Assembly: GCA_021791995.1 (NCBI GenBank)
Contig: JAJYVN010000183.1
Location: forward strand, 1-6,152
Direction: 5' to 3'
DNA: 6,152 bases
From: Bacillota bacterium
GTDB lineage: Bacteria > Bacillota > Sulfobacillia > RBS10-35 > JAJYVN01
This document shows positions 1-5,931 of this stretch, piece by piece (within the stretch, counting starts at the first letter, position 1; each line of letters starts with the position of its first letter). The notes beneath the pieces are model-generated. The model was given only the letters and a program-made list of their open reading frames with translations. It did not search any database and was not told the origin of the DNA. Position numbers and translations under genes: made by a program.

Positions 1-2370
1 GATGGTCTGTTGGTCCTCACGACAGAGTTCCGGATCCGCCTGTGGCCACCGCTCGGCATGGACGCTCCCCTCTTGATCGAGCAACTCCCATAGCTCCTCG
101 GCAAGGTGCGGCGCAAGCGGAGCGAGTAAGAGCGCCAAGGTTTCCGCCACATTACGCAAAAGACGCCCACCGCCTCCGGTGGTCTCGCGGTAGGCGTAAG
201 CGGCATTGGTAAGGCTCATCAAGGCCGAGATCGCTGTGTTAAAGCCAAAGGACTCAAGGTCTCGGCTGACTGCGGTAATGGTGCGGTGTAGCGTCCGCAG
301 GAGATCACGCTCTGCGGGCCCCGCCGGTCCGATCTCCGAATCCGCGGAATCCGCCACATCAGCGCAGAACCGCCAGACCCGCTGCAGAAACCGCACGGCG
401 CCCTCGATGCCGTTCGGGTTCCACGGACCACCCTGATCCCACGGCCCAATGAACATCAGGTACACGCGGACCGCATCCGCCCCATACTGCGCCGTTAGGT
501 CATCGGGGTTCACAACGTTCCCACGCGATTTGGACATCCGCTGGGAATTGGAACCTAGAATAATGCCCTGATTGAAGAGCCGGAGCATCGGTTCGGAGTC
601 GGAGGTCAATCCAAGATCCCGCAGGGCCTTTGTGAAGAAGCGCGTATACAACAGATGCATCGTAGCGTGCTCCACGCCACCGGTGTATTGGTCGACTGGA
701 AGCCAAGCACTTGCGGCCCGGGGATCGAACGGAACGTCGAGCGCGTGGGGCGAAAGGTAGCGGAACTGATACCACGAACTGTCAAAGAAGGTGTCCATGG
801 TGTCCGTCTCCCGCTCGGCGGGACCCCCGCACCGGGGGCAGGCGACCTCGCGGAAGCCGCGGTGCGCCCGAAGGGGTGACTCTCCGGTTGGCACAAACGC
901 AGCATCCGGCGGCAGTAGCACCGGCAAATCTTGATCCGGCACCGGTACGATGCCGCAAACCGGACACTCGATCATGGGAATCGGCGTGCCCCAATAGCGC
1001 TGCCGACTCACCAGCCAGTCCCGCAAGCGATAGTTCACTTGGCGGCGACCAATGCCACGCTGCGTGAAGGCGTCCGCCAACGCCTCCTTGGCCTCTTCAT
1101 TGGGCAGGCCATCGTATGGGCCACTCTGCACCAGAAACCCAGAACCGGAGTAGGCACTGGTCCGTTCCCCCTCCCCATCGTCCGGGGGAGTCACCACGAC
1201 CCGAATCGGCAGTCCATAGCGCCGAGCAAAATCGAAGTCGCGATCGTCGTGGGCCGGAACCGCCATGATCGCCCCGGTGCCATAGGTACCGAGGACGTAG
1301 TCGCCGACCCAGATGGGCACGGGTTCCCCCGTCAGAGGGTGCACCGCATGCGCACCGGTAAAAACACCGGTGCGCTGCCGCGCCGTGGACAGACGCTCCA
1401 CCTCGGACTGTCGAGCTGCCTGGGCTTGGTAAGCCTCGACCGAGGCCCGCTGAACATCCGTCGTGATCACGCTGACCAAGGGATGCTCGGGGGCGAGCAC
1501 GCAAAACGTCATCCCGTAGACCGTATCAATGCGCGTGGTAAAGACCTCGAACGAGAGATCCGGATGGTCGCGGATGCTGAGGGCAAACTGCACGCCGCTC
1601 GAGCGACCAATCCAGTTACGCTGCATCTCGAGCACACGCTCCGGCCACTGGAGCCCGTCCATCTCCAAGAGCTCATCGGCGTAGGTAGTGATGCGCAGAA
1701 ACCACTGATAGAGGTCGCGCTTGATCACCGGGGTATCGCAGCGCTCGCACAGGCGCTCCTCCCCCACCACCTGCTCACGGGCCAGGCTGGTGTTGCATTG
1801 GGGGCAGAAGTCCACGGGCGCGTCCTTTTTGTAGGCGAGACCACGTTGGTAGAGCCGCACGAAGAGCCATTGATTCCACTTGTAATACTCTGGGGTGCAG
1901 GTGACCACCTCGCGCTCCCAGTCGAAGGACGCCCCCATGGACCGTAGCTGCTTGCGCATGTGCTCGATGTTACGCATGGTCCACGTTTTTGGATCCACAC
2001 CGCGCTTGATCGCAGCGTTCTCCGCAGGGAGGCCAAAAGCGTCGAAGCCCATCGGGAAGAGCACATCATATCCCTGCATGCGACGAAGCCGCGCGTGCGC
2101 ATCCGATGGCACCATCGCATACCAGTGACCGATGTGTAGATCGCCGGGGGGGTAGGGGAACATGGTAAGGGCATAGTGTTTCGGCTTTTGGGGATCCGGC
2201 AATCGGCTTGACGGATCGATGCCCGCCTGGACCCGGGCGGCGTTCTGCGCCTCCTGTGCCTCCTCCCACCGTGCCCGCCACTTGTTCTCCACCCGAATGG
2301 GATCATACCGCCTTGTCCGTTCTCCACTCTTGGTCTCCTGCGTCCGTTGCTCCGCCACCGCTCGACGCAC
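1..2370 (-). CDS. leuS: Leucyl-tRNA synthetase (LeuRS), C-terminus cut off by the window edge
   Basis: Class Ia aminoacyl-tRNA synthetase that charges tRNA-Leu with leucine using ATP, in the cytoplasm. The frame is open for 790 codons. Visible in order: YDPIRVENKW at the N-terminus (about 22-31); FPYPPGDLHIGHWYAM with the HIGH signature at 79-82; FPMGFDAFGLPAENAAIK; a first zinc knuckle C189/C192/C208/C211; a CP1 editing domain with TTRIDT (278-283) and HDDRDFDFA, where D378 is probably the conserved editing aspartate; a second zinc knuckle C469/C472/C511/C514; DSSWYQFRYLSP; and the second catalytic signature as RMSKS (611-615), with Arg replacing the usual first Lys. The anticodon-binding domain ends at PELCREDQQTI, just before the expected VNGK region, so roughly 60-70 residues are missing. 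There is no in-frame ATG near the N-terminus. I chose the GTG at 2370 because GAGG lies 7 nt upstream; a GTG at 2358 is the alternative. Identity is certain, the start is less so. Confidence 0.97.
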   Translation of the reverse strand, partial: MRRAVAEQRTQETKSGERTRRYDPIRVENKWRARWEEAQEAQNAARVQAGIDPSSRLPDPQKPKHYALTMFPYPPGDLHIGHWYAMVPSDAHARLRRMQGYDVLFPMGFDAFGLPAENAAIKRGVDPKTWTMRNIEHMRKQLRSMGASFDWEREVVTCTPEYYKWNQWLFVRLYQRGLAYKKDAPVDFCPQCNTSLAREQVVGEERLCERCDTPVIKRDLYQWFLRITTYADELLEMDGLQWPERVLEMQRNWIGRSSGVQFALSIRDHPDLSFEVFTTRIDTVYGMTFCVLAPEHPLVSVITTDVQRASVEAYQAQAARQSEVERLSTARQRTGVFTGAHAVHPLTGEPVPIWVGDYVLGTYGTGAIMAVPAHDDRDFDFARRYGLPIRVVVTPPDDGEGERTSAYSGSGFLVQSGPYDGLPNEEAKEALADAFTQRGIGRRQVNYRLRDWLVSRQRYWGTPIPMIECPVCGIVPVPDQDLPVLLPPDAAFVPTGESPLRAHRGFREVACPRCGGPAERETDTMDTFFDSSWYQFRYLSPHALDVPFDPRAASAWLPVDQYTGGVEHATMHLLYTRFFTKALRDLGLTSDSEPMLRLFNQGIILGSNSQRMSKSRGNVVNPDDLTAQYGADAVRVYLMFIGPWDQGGPWNPNGIEGAVRFLQRVWRFCADVADSADSEIGPAGPAERDLLRTLHRTITAVSRDLESFGFNTAISALMSLTNAAYAYRETTGGGGRLLRNVAETLALLLAPLAPHLAEELWELLDQEGSVHAERWPQADPELCREDQQTI

Positions 2371-2410
2371 CCCTTTGCCTCGATCCGACCCTGGTGCAAC
2401 CCATGGTGGC

Positions 2411-2438
2411 AGTATACAAGAATCGAACACCGCGCCGA
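2411..2438 (-). promoter_or_regulatory. Candidate leuS promoter (-10 TATACT)
   Basis: Reading the minus strand, TATACT lies at 2416-2411, five of six matches to the sigma-70 -10 consensus. With a 16-bp spacer the -35 hexamer would be TCGGCG (2438-2433), a poor match. Transcription would start near 2404 and leave a leader of about 34 nt before the GTG start, too short for a T-box riboswitch; no T-box sequence is seen. The -10 lies downstream of the hairpin that follows hsp20, which fits leuS being its own unit. Confidence 0.45.
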
Positions 2439-2473
2439 TGCGTGACTCCACCTCCGGGTCGCCCGAACGCAGC

Positions 2474-2515
2474 GGGGCCAGGGCGGTCGGAAGGGTCTCC
2501 GGCCGCCCTGGCCCC
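2474..2515 (-). terminator. GC-rich hairpin after hsp20, likely terminator
   Basis: A perfect 13-bp inverted repeat: GGGGCCAGGGCGG (2474-2486) and CCGCCCTGGCCCC (2503-2515), separated by 16 nt, in which TCGG and CCGG can extend the stem further. It begins 20 nt after the hsp20 stop codon and before the leuS -10 box. There is no T-tract on the minus strand after it, so it is not a classical intrinsic terminator. In GC-rich bacteria such U-less hairpins often sit at gene ends and may act with Rho or protect the 3' end. The structure is seen; the role is inferred. Confidence 0.6.
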
Positions 2516-2535
2516 ACGGTCCCCCCAGCCGCCAC

Positions 2536-3039
2536 TCACTGCGTGGGGGCATCCCCCGAACGCGCCGCATCATCCCCATCGGATGGACGACGGCCACCGA
2601 CCGCCCGAGAGGACGGCGTCACGGCCCGCACCGGAATGGCCCGCGGCCGAGCATGCTCCGACTTCGGCAGACGCACCTCAAGCACCCCGGCATCGTACGT
2701 AGCGTGCACGGCTGCCAGATCCACCGGAACGCCGATCGTCAGCCCACGCGTGAGTTCTCCCTCCGGAGCCTGGTGCAAAAGCCAGGTCGCGTCCGCCGGG
2801 AGAGAGTCGGCACGCGTCGCGCGGATAAAGAGTTGACCATCGTGGTGCTGGACCTGGATATCGTCCGCCTGCACGCCGGGCAGGTCCGCCCGCACAACCA
2901 CCTCCGTCGACGTCTCATAGACATCGACCGGCATGATCCCCACCCGCAGATCCGCATGGGAACGAGGGTCCATCAGCCGGCTGAACGAACGCTGGACATC
3001 CTCCAGATCGCGAAATGGATCCCAACGAACGATGGACAT
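2536..3039 (-). CDS. Small heat-shock protein, Hsp20/alpha-crystallin family
   Basis: ATP-independent holdase chaperone that binds unfolding proteins in the cytoplasm. 167 residues, a normal length for bacterial Hsp20. The N-terminus MSIVRWDPFRDLEDVQRSFSRL is typical of the family. The alpha-crystallin domain spans about 36-126: VDVYETSTEVVVRADLPGV (38-56), QLFIRATR (69-76), and the signature strand AGVLEVRLPK (117-126). An I-x-V anchor, AIPV (134-137), follows for oligomer contacts. After it comes a polar, probably disordered 30-residue tail rich in R, D, G and S. The usual FxRxxxLP segment is changed to ELTRGLTIGVPV (95-106). Start: ATG at 3039 is preceded by GGAGG (3053-3049) at 9 nt; an ATG at 3057 upstream overlaps this Shine-Dalgarno and is rejected. 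It sits between prfC and leuS on the same strand with its own strong promoter. Confidence 0.95.
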   Translation of the reverse strand: MSIVRWDPFRDLEDVQRSFSRLMDPRSHADLRVGIMPVDVYETSTEVVVRADLPGVQADDIQVQHHDGQLFIRATRADSLPADATWLLHQAPEGELTRGLTIGVPVDLAAVHATYDAGVLEVRLPKSEHARPRAIPVRAVTPSSRAVGGRRPSDGDDAARSGDAPTQ

Positions 3040-3048
3040 CTCCAAACA

Positions 3049-3110
3049 CCTCCACACTATCTTCTAAGAAGGGGCCTCGCGTAGCGCTCACGCGCCGCGA
3101 TCCACCCTTC
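3049..3110 (-). promoter_or_regulatory. Structured hsp20 5' leader, possible RNA switch
   Basis: On the minus-strand transcript, GAAGGG (3110-3105, right at the predicted start) can pair with CCCTTC (3073-3068), enclosing an inner hairpin CGCGT (3094-3090) / ACGCG (3082-3078) with a 7-nt loop. The same CCTTC (3072-3068) can instead pair with the Shine-Dalgarno GGAGG (3053-3049) through four Watson-Crick pairs and one U-G, across a 14-nt loop. The two pairings exclude each other. The base pairing is read from the sequence; any thermosensor or switch role is inference. Confidence 0.3.
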
Positions 3111-3116
3111 GGCCAC

Positions 3117-3146
3117 ATCATAGCGCAGGGGTGCATCAAAAGTCAA
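3117..3146 (-). promoter_or_regulatory. Strong sigma-70-type promoter of hsp20
   Basis: On the minus strand the -35 box TTGACT (3146-3141, five of six) and the -10 box TATGAT (3122-3117, five of six) are separated by 18 bp. The start of transcription would fall near 3110, giving a leader of about 70 nt. It is the clearest promoter in the window and lies only 15 bp past the prfC stop codon. No CIRCE inverted repeat (the HrcA operator) is present, so a housekeeping-type promoter with some other form of control is implied. Confidence 0.75.
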
Positions 3147-3160
3147 CATTGGTCAGAAGG

Positions 3161-4765
3161 TCAGACTTCATCAGCCACTCGTGCCTCGATTTCGTCGCGG
3201 CGGAGAAAGCGCAAGAGGGGATTTTGCTCGGTACAAAAGCCCAGGGAGTGTTCATTGTGCAAAAGCACGACCGTACGTCCCGCTTCATCCGTGCAGATCC
3301 TTCCGCCATAGGCTGTGAGAGTTGCCATGGCATCCGCCGACCCAAAGACCCAACGCGCCACCTCATGCGGCAGGGGCTCGACCCTTGTCTCCACCCCATA
3401 CTCTGCCCGCAAACGAAACTGCAGCACGTCAAACTGCAGGCGCCCTACCGCCGCCAGGATCGGATCATTGCGAACAGCCTCAGCGGGGTGCAACAGTTGA
3501 ATCGCGCCTTCCTGGACCAGTTGGGCGAGCCCCTTGAGAAAGGCCTTCCGCTTCTGAACATCGTCGTGATGAAGGATGGCGAAGTGCTCTGGTTGAAACA
3601 TCGGTAATGCAATGGCCTCCGGCTCCGGCCCCACGCACAGCGTATCGCCGATCGCGAAGAAGCCTGGGTTGGCCACCCCGATAACATCCCCTGGATACGC
3701 GGTCTCCACCGTCTCCCGCTCGTTGCCAAACAGCGTACTGGCGTGTCCCAACCGAAGCCGGCGTTGGGTTCGGACATGCAGCACCGGTTCGTCCCGTTCG
3801 AAGACGCCGCGCGTGATCCGCACAAACGCCAGGCTGTCCCGATGGTGCGGATTAAGGTTGGATTGAATCTTGAAAACAAAGCCAGCGAAGAGTGGAGACG
3901 CCTGTGGCACGGGGGCTGGCGCAAGGGAGACGAACTCCTGCAGAAAAAGGTCAACCCCAAAGTTGGTCAAGGCACTGCCAAAGAAGACCGGTGTCTGCTG
4001 TCCGGACAAAAAGCGCTCCTTGTCAAACGCGAGCCCCACGCCATCCAAAAGCGCCACATCCTCGCGCAGTTGCCGCGCCGCCGCAACGCCCAGGAGTTTC
4101 TCAACGGCTGACTCATCAAGGGTAACCACCACCGCCGGCGCTTGACGCGCCCCGTGCGCGACGCGCTGATAGCGGTGCACCGTACGCGTCTGCCGATCGT
4201 AGACTCCCTGGAACTCCATCCCCTCCCCGATGGGCCAGTTGACGGGCACTGCTTCGATTCCGAGCGCGTCCTCCACAACAGCGAGCAGTTCCAGGGGCGG
4301 CATGCCGGGGCGGTCCATCTTATTGACAAAGGTCAGGATAGGGATACCGCGATCACGGCAAACGCGAAATAGCTTCCGTGTCTGCGCCTCAACCCCTCGC
4401 GCGGCGTCGATCACCATCACGGCGCTATCGACCGCCGCTAGGGTACGGTAGGTGTCCTCACTGAAGTCGGCGTGTCCCGGCGTGTCGAGGAGGTTGCAGC
4501 GGCACCCTTCATAGTCGAAGGCCAGTACCGTGGAACTAATCGAGATCCCGCGCTGCTGCTCCATGGCCATCCAGTCGCTGATGGTCGACGAGCCACTGCG
4601 CCGGGCCTTGACCGAACCAGCGAGGTGCACCGAGCCGCTATACAGCAGAAGCTTCTCCGTTAGGGTTGTCTTCCCCGCGTCAGGGTGGGAGATGATCGCG
4701 AAGGTCCGGCGCCGTGCCGCCTCGGCCCCATTCTCCTCGACCCCACGGCCGCGTTCTTCGTTCAT
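3161..4765 (-). CDS. prfC: Peptide chain release factor 3 (RF3), translational GTPase
   Basis: RF3 is a GTPase that removes RF1/RF2 from the ribosome after termination and so recycles them. 534 residues, against 529 in E. coli. GTPase motifs: G1 SHPDAGKTT (26-34), where SHPDAGKTT rather than AHIDAGKTT marks RF3 and not EF-G; G2 QQRGISISS (71-79 region); G3 DTPGHADFSEDTYRTL (94-109); G4 NKMD (148-151); G5 SAL (264-266). Domain II and the RF3 C-terminal domain follow, ending HSLGFCTEQNPLLRFLRRDE near the C-terminus. G3 carries Ala where RF3 usually has Glu or Gln (GHEDF/GHQDF). Start: ATG at 4765 gives the usual short tail before RRRTFAI but only a weak GAG upstream. A GTG at 4819 has a good AAGGGAGG Shine-Dalgarno and would add 18 residues. 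The frame stays open to an ATG at 4972, but that part is Cys-rich and not family-like. It is divergent from the small gene at 5054. Confidence 0.96.
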   Translation of the reverse strand: MNEERGRGVEENGAEAARRRTFAIISHPDAGKTTLTEKLLLYSGSVHLAGSVKARRSGSSTISDWMAMEQQRGISISSTVLAFDYEGCRCNLLDTPGHADFSEDTYRTLAAVDSAVMVIDAARGVEAQTRKLFRVCRDRGIPILTFVNKMDRPGMPPLELLAVVEDALGIEAVPVNWPIGEGMEFQGVYDRQTRTVHRYQRVAHGARQAPAVVVTLDESAVEKLLGVAAARQLREDVALLDGVGLAFDKERFLSGQQTPVFFGSALTNFGVDLFLQEFVSLAPAPVPQASPLFAGFVFKIQSNLNPHHRDSLAFVRITRGVFERDEPVLHVRTQRRLRLGHASTLFGNERETVETAYPGDVIGVANPGFFAIGDTLCVGPEPEAIALPMFQPEHFAILHHDDVQKRKAFLKGLAQLVQEGAIQLLHPAEAVRNDPILAAVGRLQFDVLQFRLRAEYGVETRVEPLPHEVARWVFGSADAMATLTAYGGRICTDEAGRTVVLLHNEHSLGFCTEQNPLLRFLRRDEIEARVADEV

Positions 4766-4834
4766 CCTATCTCGGCGTGACCACCCGATATCCCCGGCGC
4801 CCACCGCGGAGTAGGCCACGCCACCCTCCCTTGT

Positions 4835-4840
4835 CATCAT
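4835..4840 (-). promoter_or_regulatory. Alternative prfC -10 box (TATGAT region)
   Basis: Minus strand TATGAT overlaps 4841-4836, five of six to the -10 consensus, but no recognisable -35 lies 16-18 bp upstream. If used, the transcript would begin about 10-15 nt before the GTG at 4819 and include its AAGGGAGG Shine-Dalgarno, favouring the longer RF3 form. Weak on its own. Confidence 0.2.
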
Positions 4841-4958
4841 ACGGATACGGAAATGTGAGCACCGATCATCGTGCCCGCAACGAAAGAAACCAGCGAGCAC
4901 ACACGCTTCTAACTTGAATCGACCGCATCGGTGTGTGGGTTGCGCCGCACTCGTCTGG

Positions 4959-4988
4959 GTTATACCACACACCCTGCGGGACCGCCAA
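4959..4988 (-). promoter_or_regulatory. Candidate prfC promoter
   Basis: On the minus strand, TTGGCG (4988-4983, four of six) and TATAAC (4964-4959, five of six) are separated by 18 bp. This would give a leader of about 185 nt before the ATG at 4765. The same bases read on the plus strand give TATACC (4961-4966), a possible weak -10 for the divergent gene, but no good plus-strand -35 accompanies it. Confidence 0.45.
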
Positions 4989-5053
4989 CAGCGGGGCCGT
5001 TTCCCTCCATCCGATTCGTGGGGTATGCTGCGGGTAAGGAGTGTGCCAAACCC

Positions 5054-5431
5054 ATGCCGACCGTTTTAGTGATCGCCGCCGAGCTGATGATGGCAACGCG
5101 CCTGGAGGGACTACTCGCAGGCGTTGACTGCTCCATCGTAACCGTGGATCCGGAGCAAGCAAAGATCAAGTCGGCCGCCGCCCACCATCGGCCGTCGCTT
5201 CTGATCGTCGACCTCACAGTGCCGGATGACGTCCGAGATGCCGCGTTTGCTGCAGCGCTGGCCTTCGGAGCCCAAGTGATTGCCGTTGGTCCGCACACCG
5301 ACCTGCCAAGGCTCGCGGCCGCACGAGCCTTGGGTGCCTCCGAGGTCCTTCCCCGCAGCGCCCTGGCCCAGGGCCTGGCACCGCTCGTCGCCGGACGGCT
5401 GGCGAATCGCGGGGAACCCGCCCACAGCTAA
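5054..5431 (+). CDS. Stand-alone receiver-like (pseudo-receiver) protein
   Basis: 125 residues with the alternating strand/helix pattern of a CheY-type receiver domain and nothing else: no output domain, no membrane segment. Strand 1 is TVLVIAAE (3-10), where a receiver has its acidic pair; here Ala-Ala-Glu leaves only E10. Strand 3 LLIVDLTVPDD (49-59) keeps D53 at the phosphoacceptor position. Strand 4 QVIAVGPHTD (74-83) lacks the usual Thr/Ser, and the conserved Lys before the last helix is replaced: GASEVLPRSAL (94-104). It may therefore not be phosphorylated in the normal way. AAGGAG (5036-5041) precedes the ATG at an unusually long 12 nt; no better in-frame start exists nearby. It is transcribed away from prfC. 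Possible roles are a protein-interaction module or a partner of a kinase elsewhere; the target is unknown. Confidence is good that it is a gene, moderate on the fold. Confidence 0.65.
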   Translation: MPTVLVIAAELMMATRLEGLLAGVDCSIVTVDPEQAKIKSAAAHHRPSLLIVDLTVPDDVRDAAFAAALAFGAQVIAVGPHTDLPRLAAARALGASEVLPRSALAQGLAPLVAGRLANRGEPAHS

Positions 5432-5931
5432 ATACGCATGGAGATCCTCCAGAAACGCCTGGGCTGGTGACCCAGGGCACGGGAGCGAGCCGCAGAACGA
5501 GTGGCTGTGCCACGGAGATCGGTGCTGCGCGTCCCTTCTCGCCGGGGCCGCCCCTGTCCACCGCTTGGGCGTTCAGAGCGACATCCCCCGAAGTCCCCTG
5601 CCCATGCTCGCCCTCCTCCATCGTCGAGGCGATTTTTGGGGAGGCATCCACTTCATTGAAGGGGTTGCGGATCACCTGGGTGCGCGTATGCGGCGCCTCA
5701 AACGCCAAAAGCGCCTTCCAAATTGGCTCTTGCCCATCCACATTCGGCAGCGACAGGAGCCATCGACCGGACTCGAGGGAGGCCCGCGGCTTGAACCGCT
5801 CCGACACCCCCGCAAGAATCGGCGCAAAACATCCCGCAATCGCCTCTGAGTATTCGGATCATACCGCAGCTGTAACTCCTCAGGTCCCCCCGTTCGGGCG
5901 GCGAATCCGGTACTGGACAATCTGACGAGGG
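5432..5931 (-). pseudogene. Probable decayed minus-strand gene next to the IS66 end
   Basis: No intact, well-started gene is seen in these 500 bases. The minus strand reads like coding sequence with high GC at third positions: RQIVQYRIRRPNGG (near 5928-5886), then in another frame PEELQLRYDPNTQRRLRD and VLRRFLRG (5885-5811), then in the first frame again VSERFKPRASLESGRW and ALLAFEAPHTRTQVIRNPF (5810 to about 5650), fading into a low-complexity G/E/A-rich stretch. The two frame changes fall exactly at G-runs (6 G at 5891-5886, 5 G at 5811-5807) and are opposite in sign. The first frame has TGA stops in between (such as 5882-5880). No stop follows in the last frame before it overlaps the receiver-like gene, so its end is unclear; a TAG in a third frame at 5430-5428 would abut that gene. 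I do not recognise the family. Alternatives: sequencing errors in an intact gene, or a shorter unrelated ORF from the GTG at 5809. Confidence 0.35.

Noticed and set aside
931..1947. A 338-residue plus-strand open frame
   Set aside because: It is antisense to the certain leuS reading frame and its translation has no family features; a GC-rich shadow.
2371..2460. Possible T-box leader for leuS
   Set aside because: No T-box or stem I sequence is seen and the predicted leader is only about 34 nt.
1725..2597. A 290-residue minus-strand open frame with another phase than leuS
   Set aside because: Its translation is Arg/Ser-rich and overlaps the N-terminal half of LeuRS, where HIGH and the zinc Cys lie in the other frame.
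3078..3094. CGCGTAGCGCTCACGCG palindrome as a CIRCE/HrcA operator for hsp20
   Set aside because: It does not match the CIRCE arms (TTAGCACTC / GAGTGCTAA) and lacks the 9-nt spacer; better explained as an RNA hairpin in the leader.
4866..4930. tRNA-like stretch (GGTCGATTCAAG on the minus strand)
   Set aside because: No acceptor stem, anticodon arm or proper T-arm can be formed around it.
5458..5476. Small hairpin CCTGGG / CCCAGG with 7-nt loop, 26 nt after the receiver-like gene
   Set aside because: Only 6 bp and no T-tract; too weak to call a terminator.
5467..5925. A 152-residue plus-strand open frame between the receiver-like gene and the IS
   Set aside because: Ser/Pro/Arg-rich translation with no ribosome site; the opposite strand looks more like real coding sequence.
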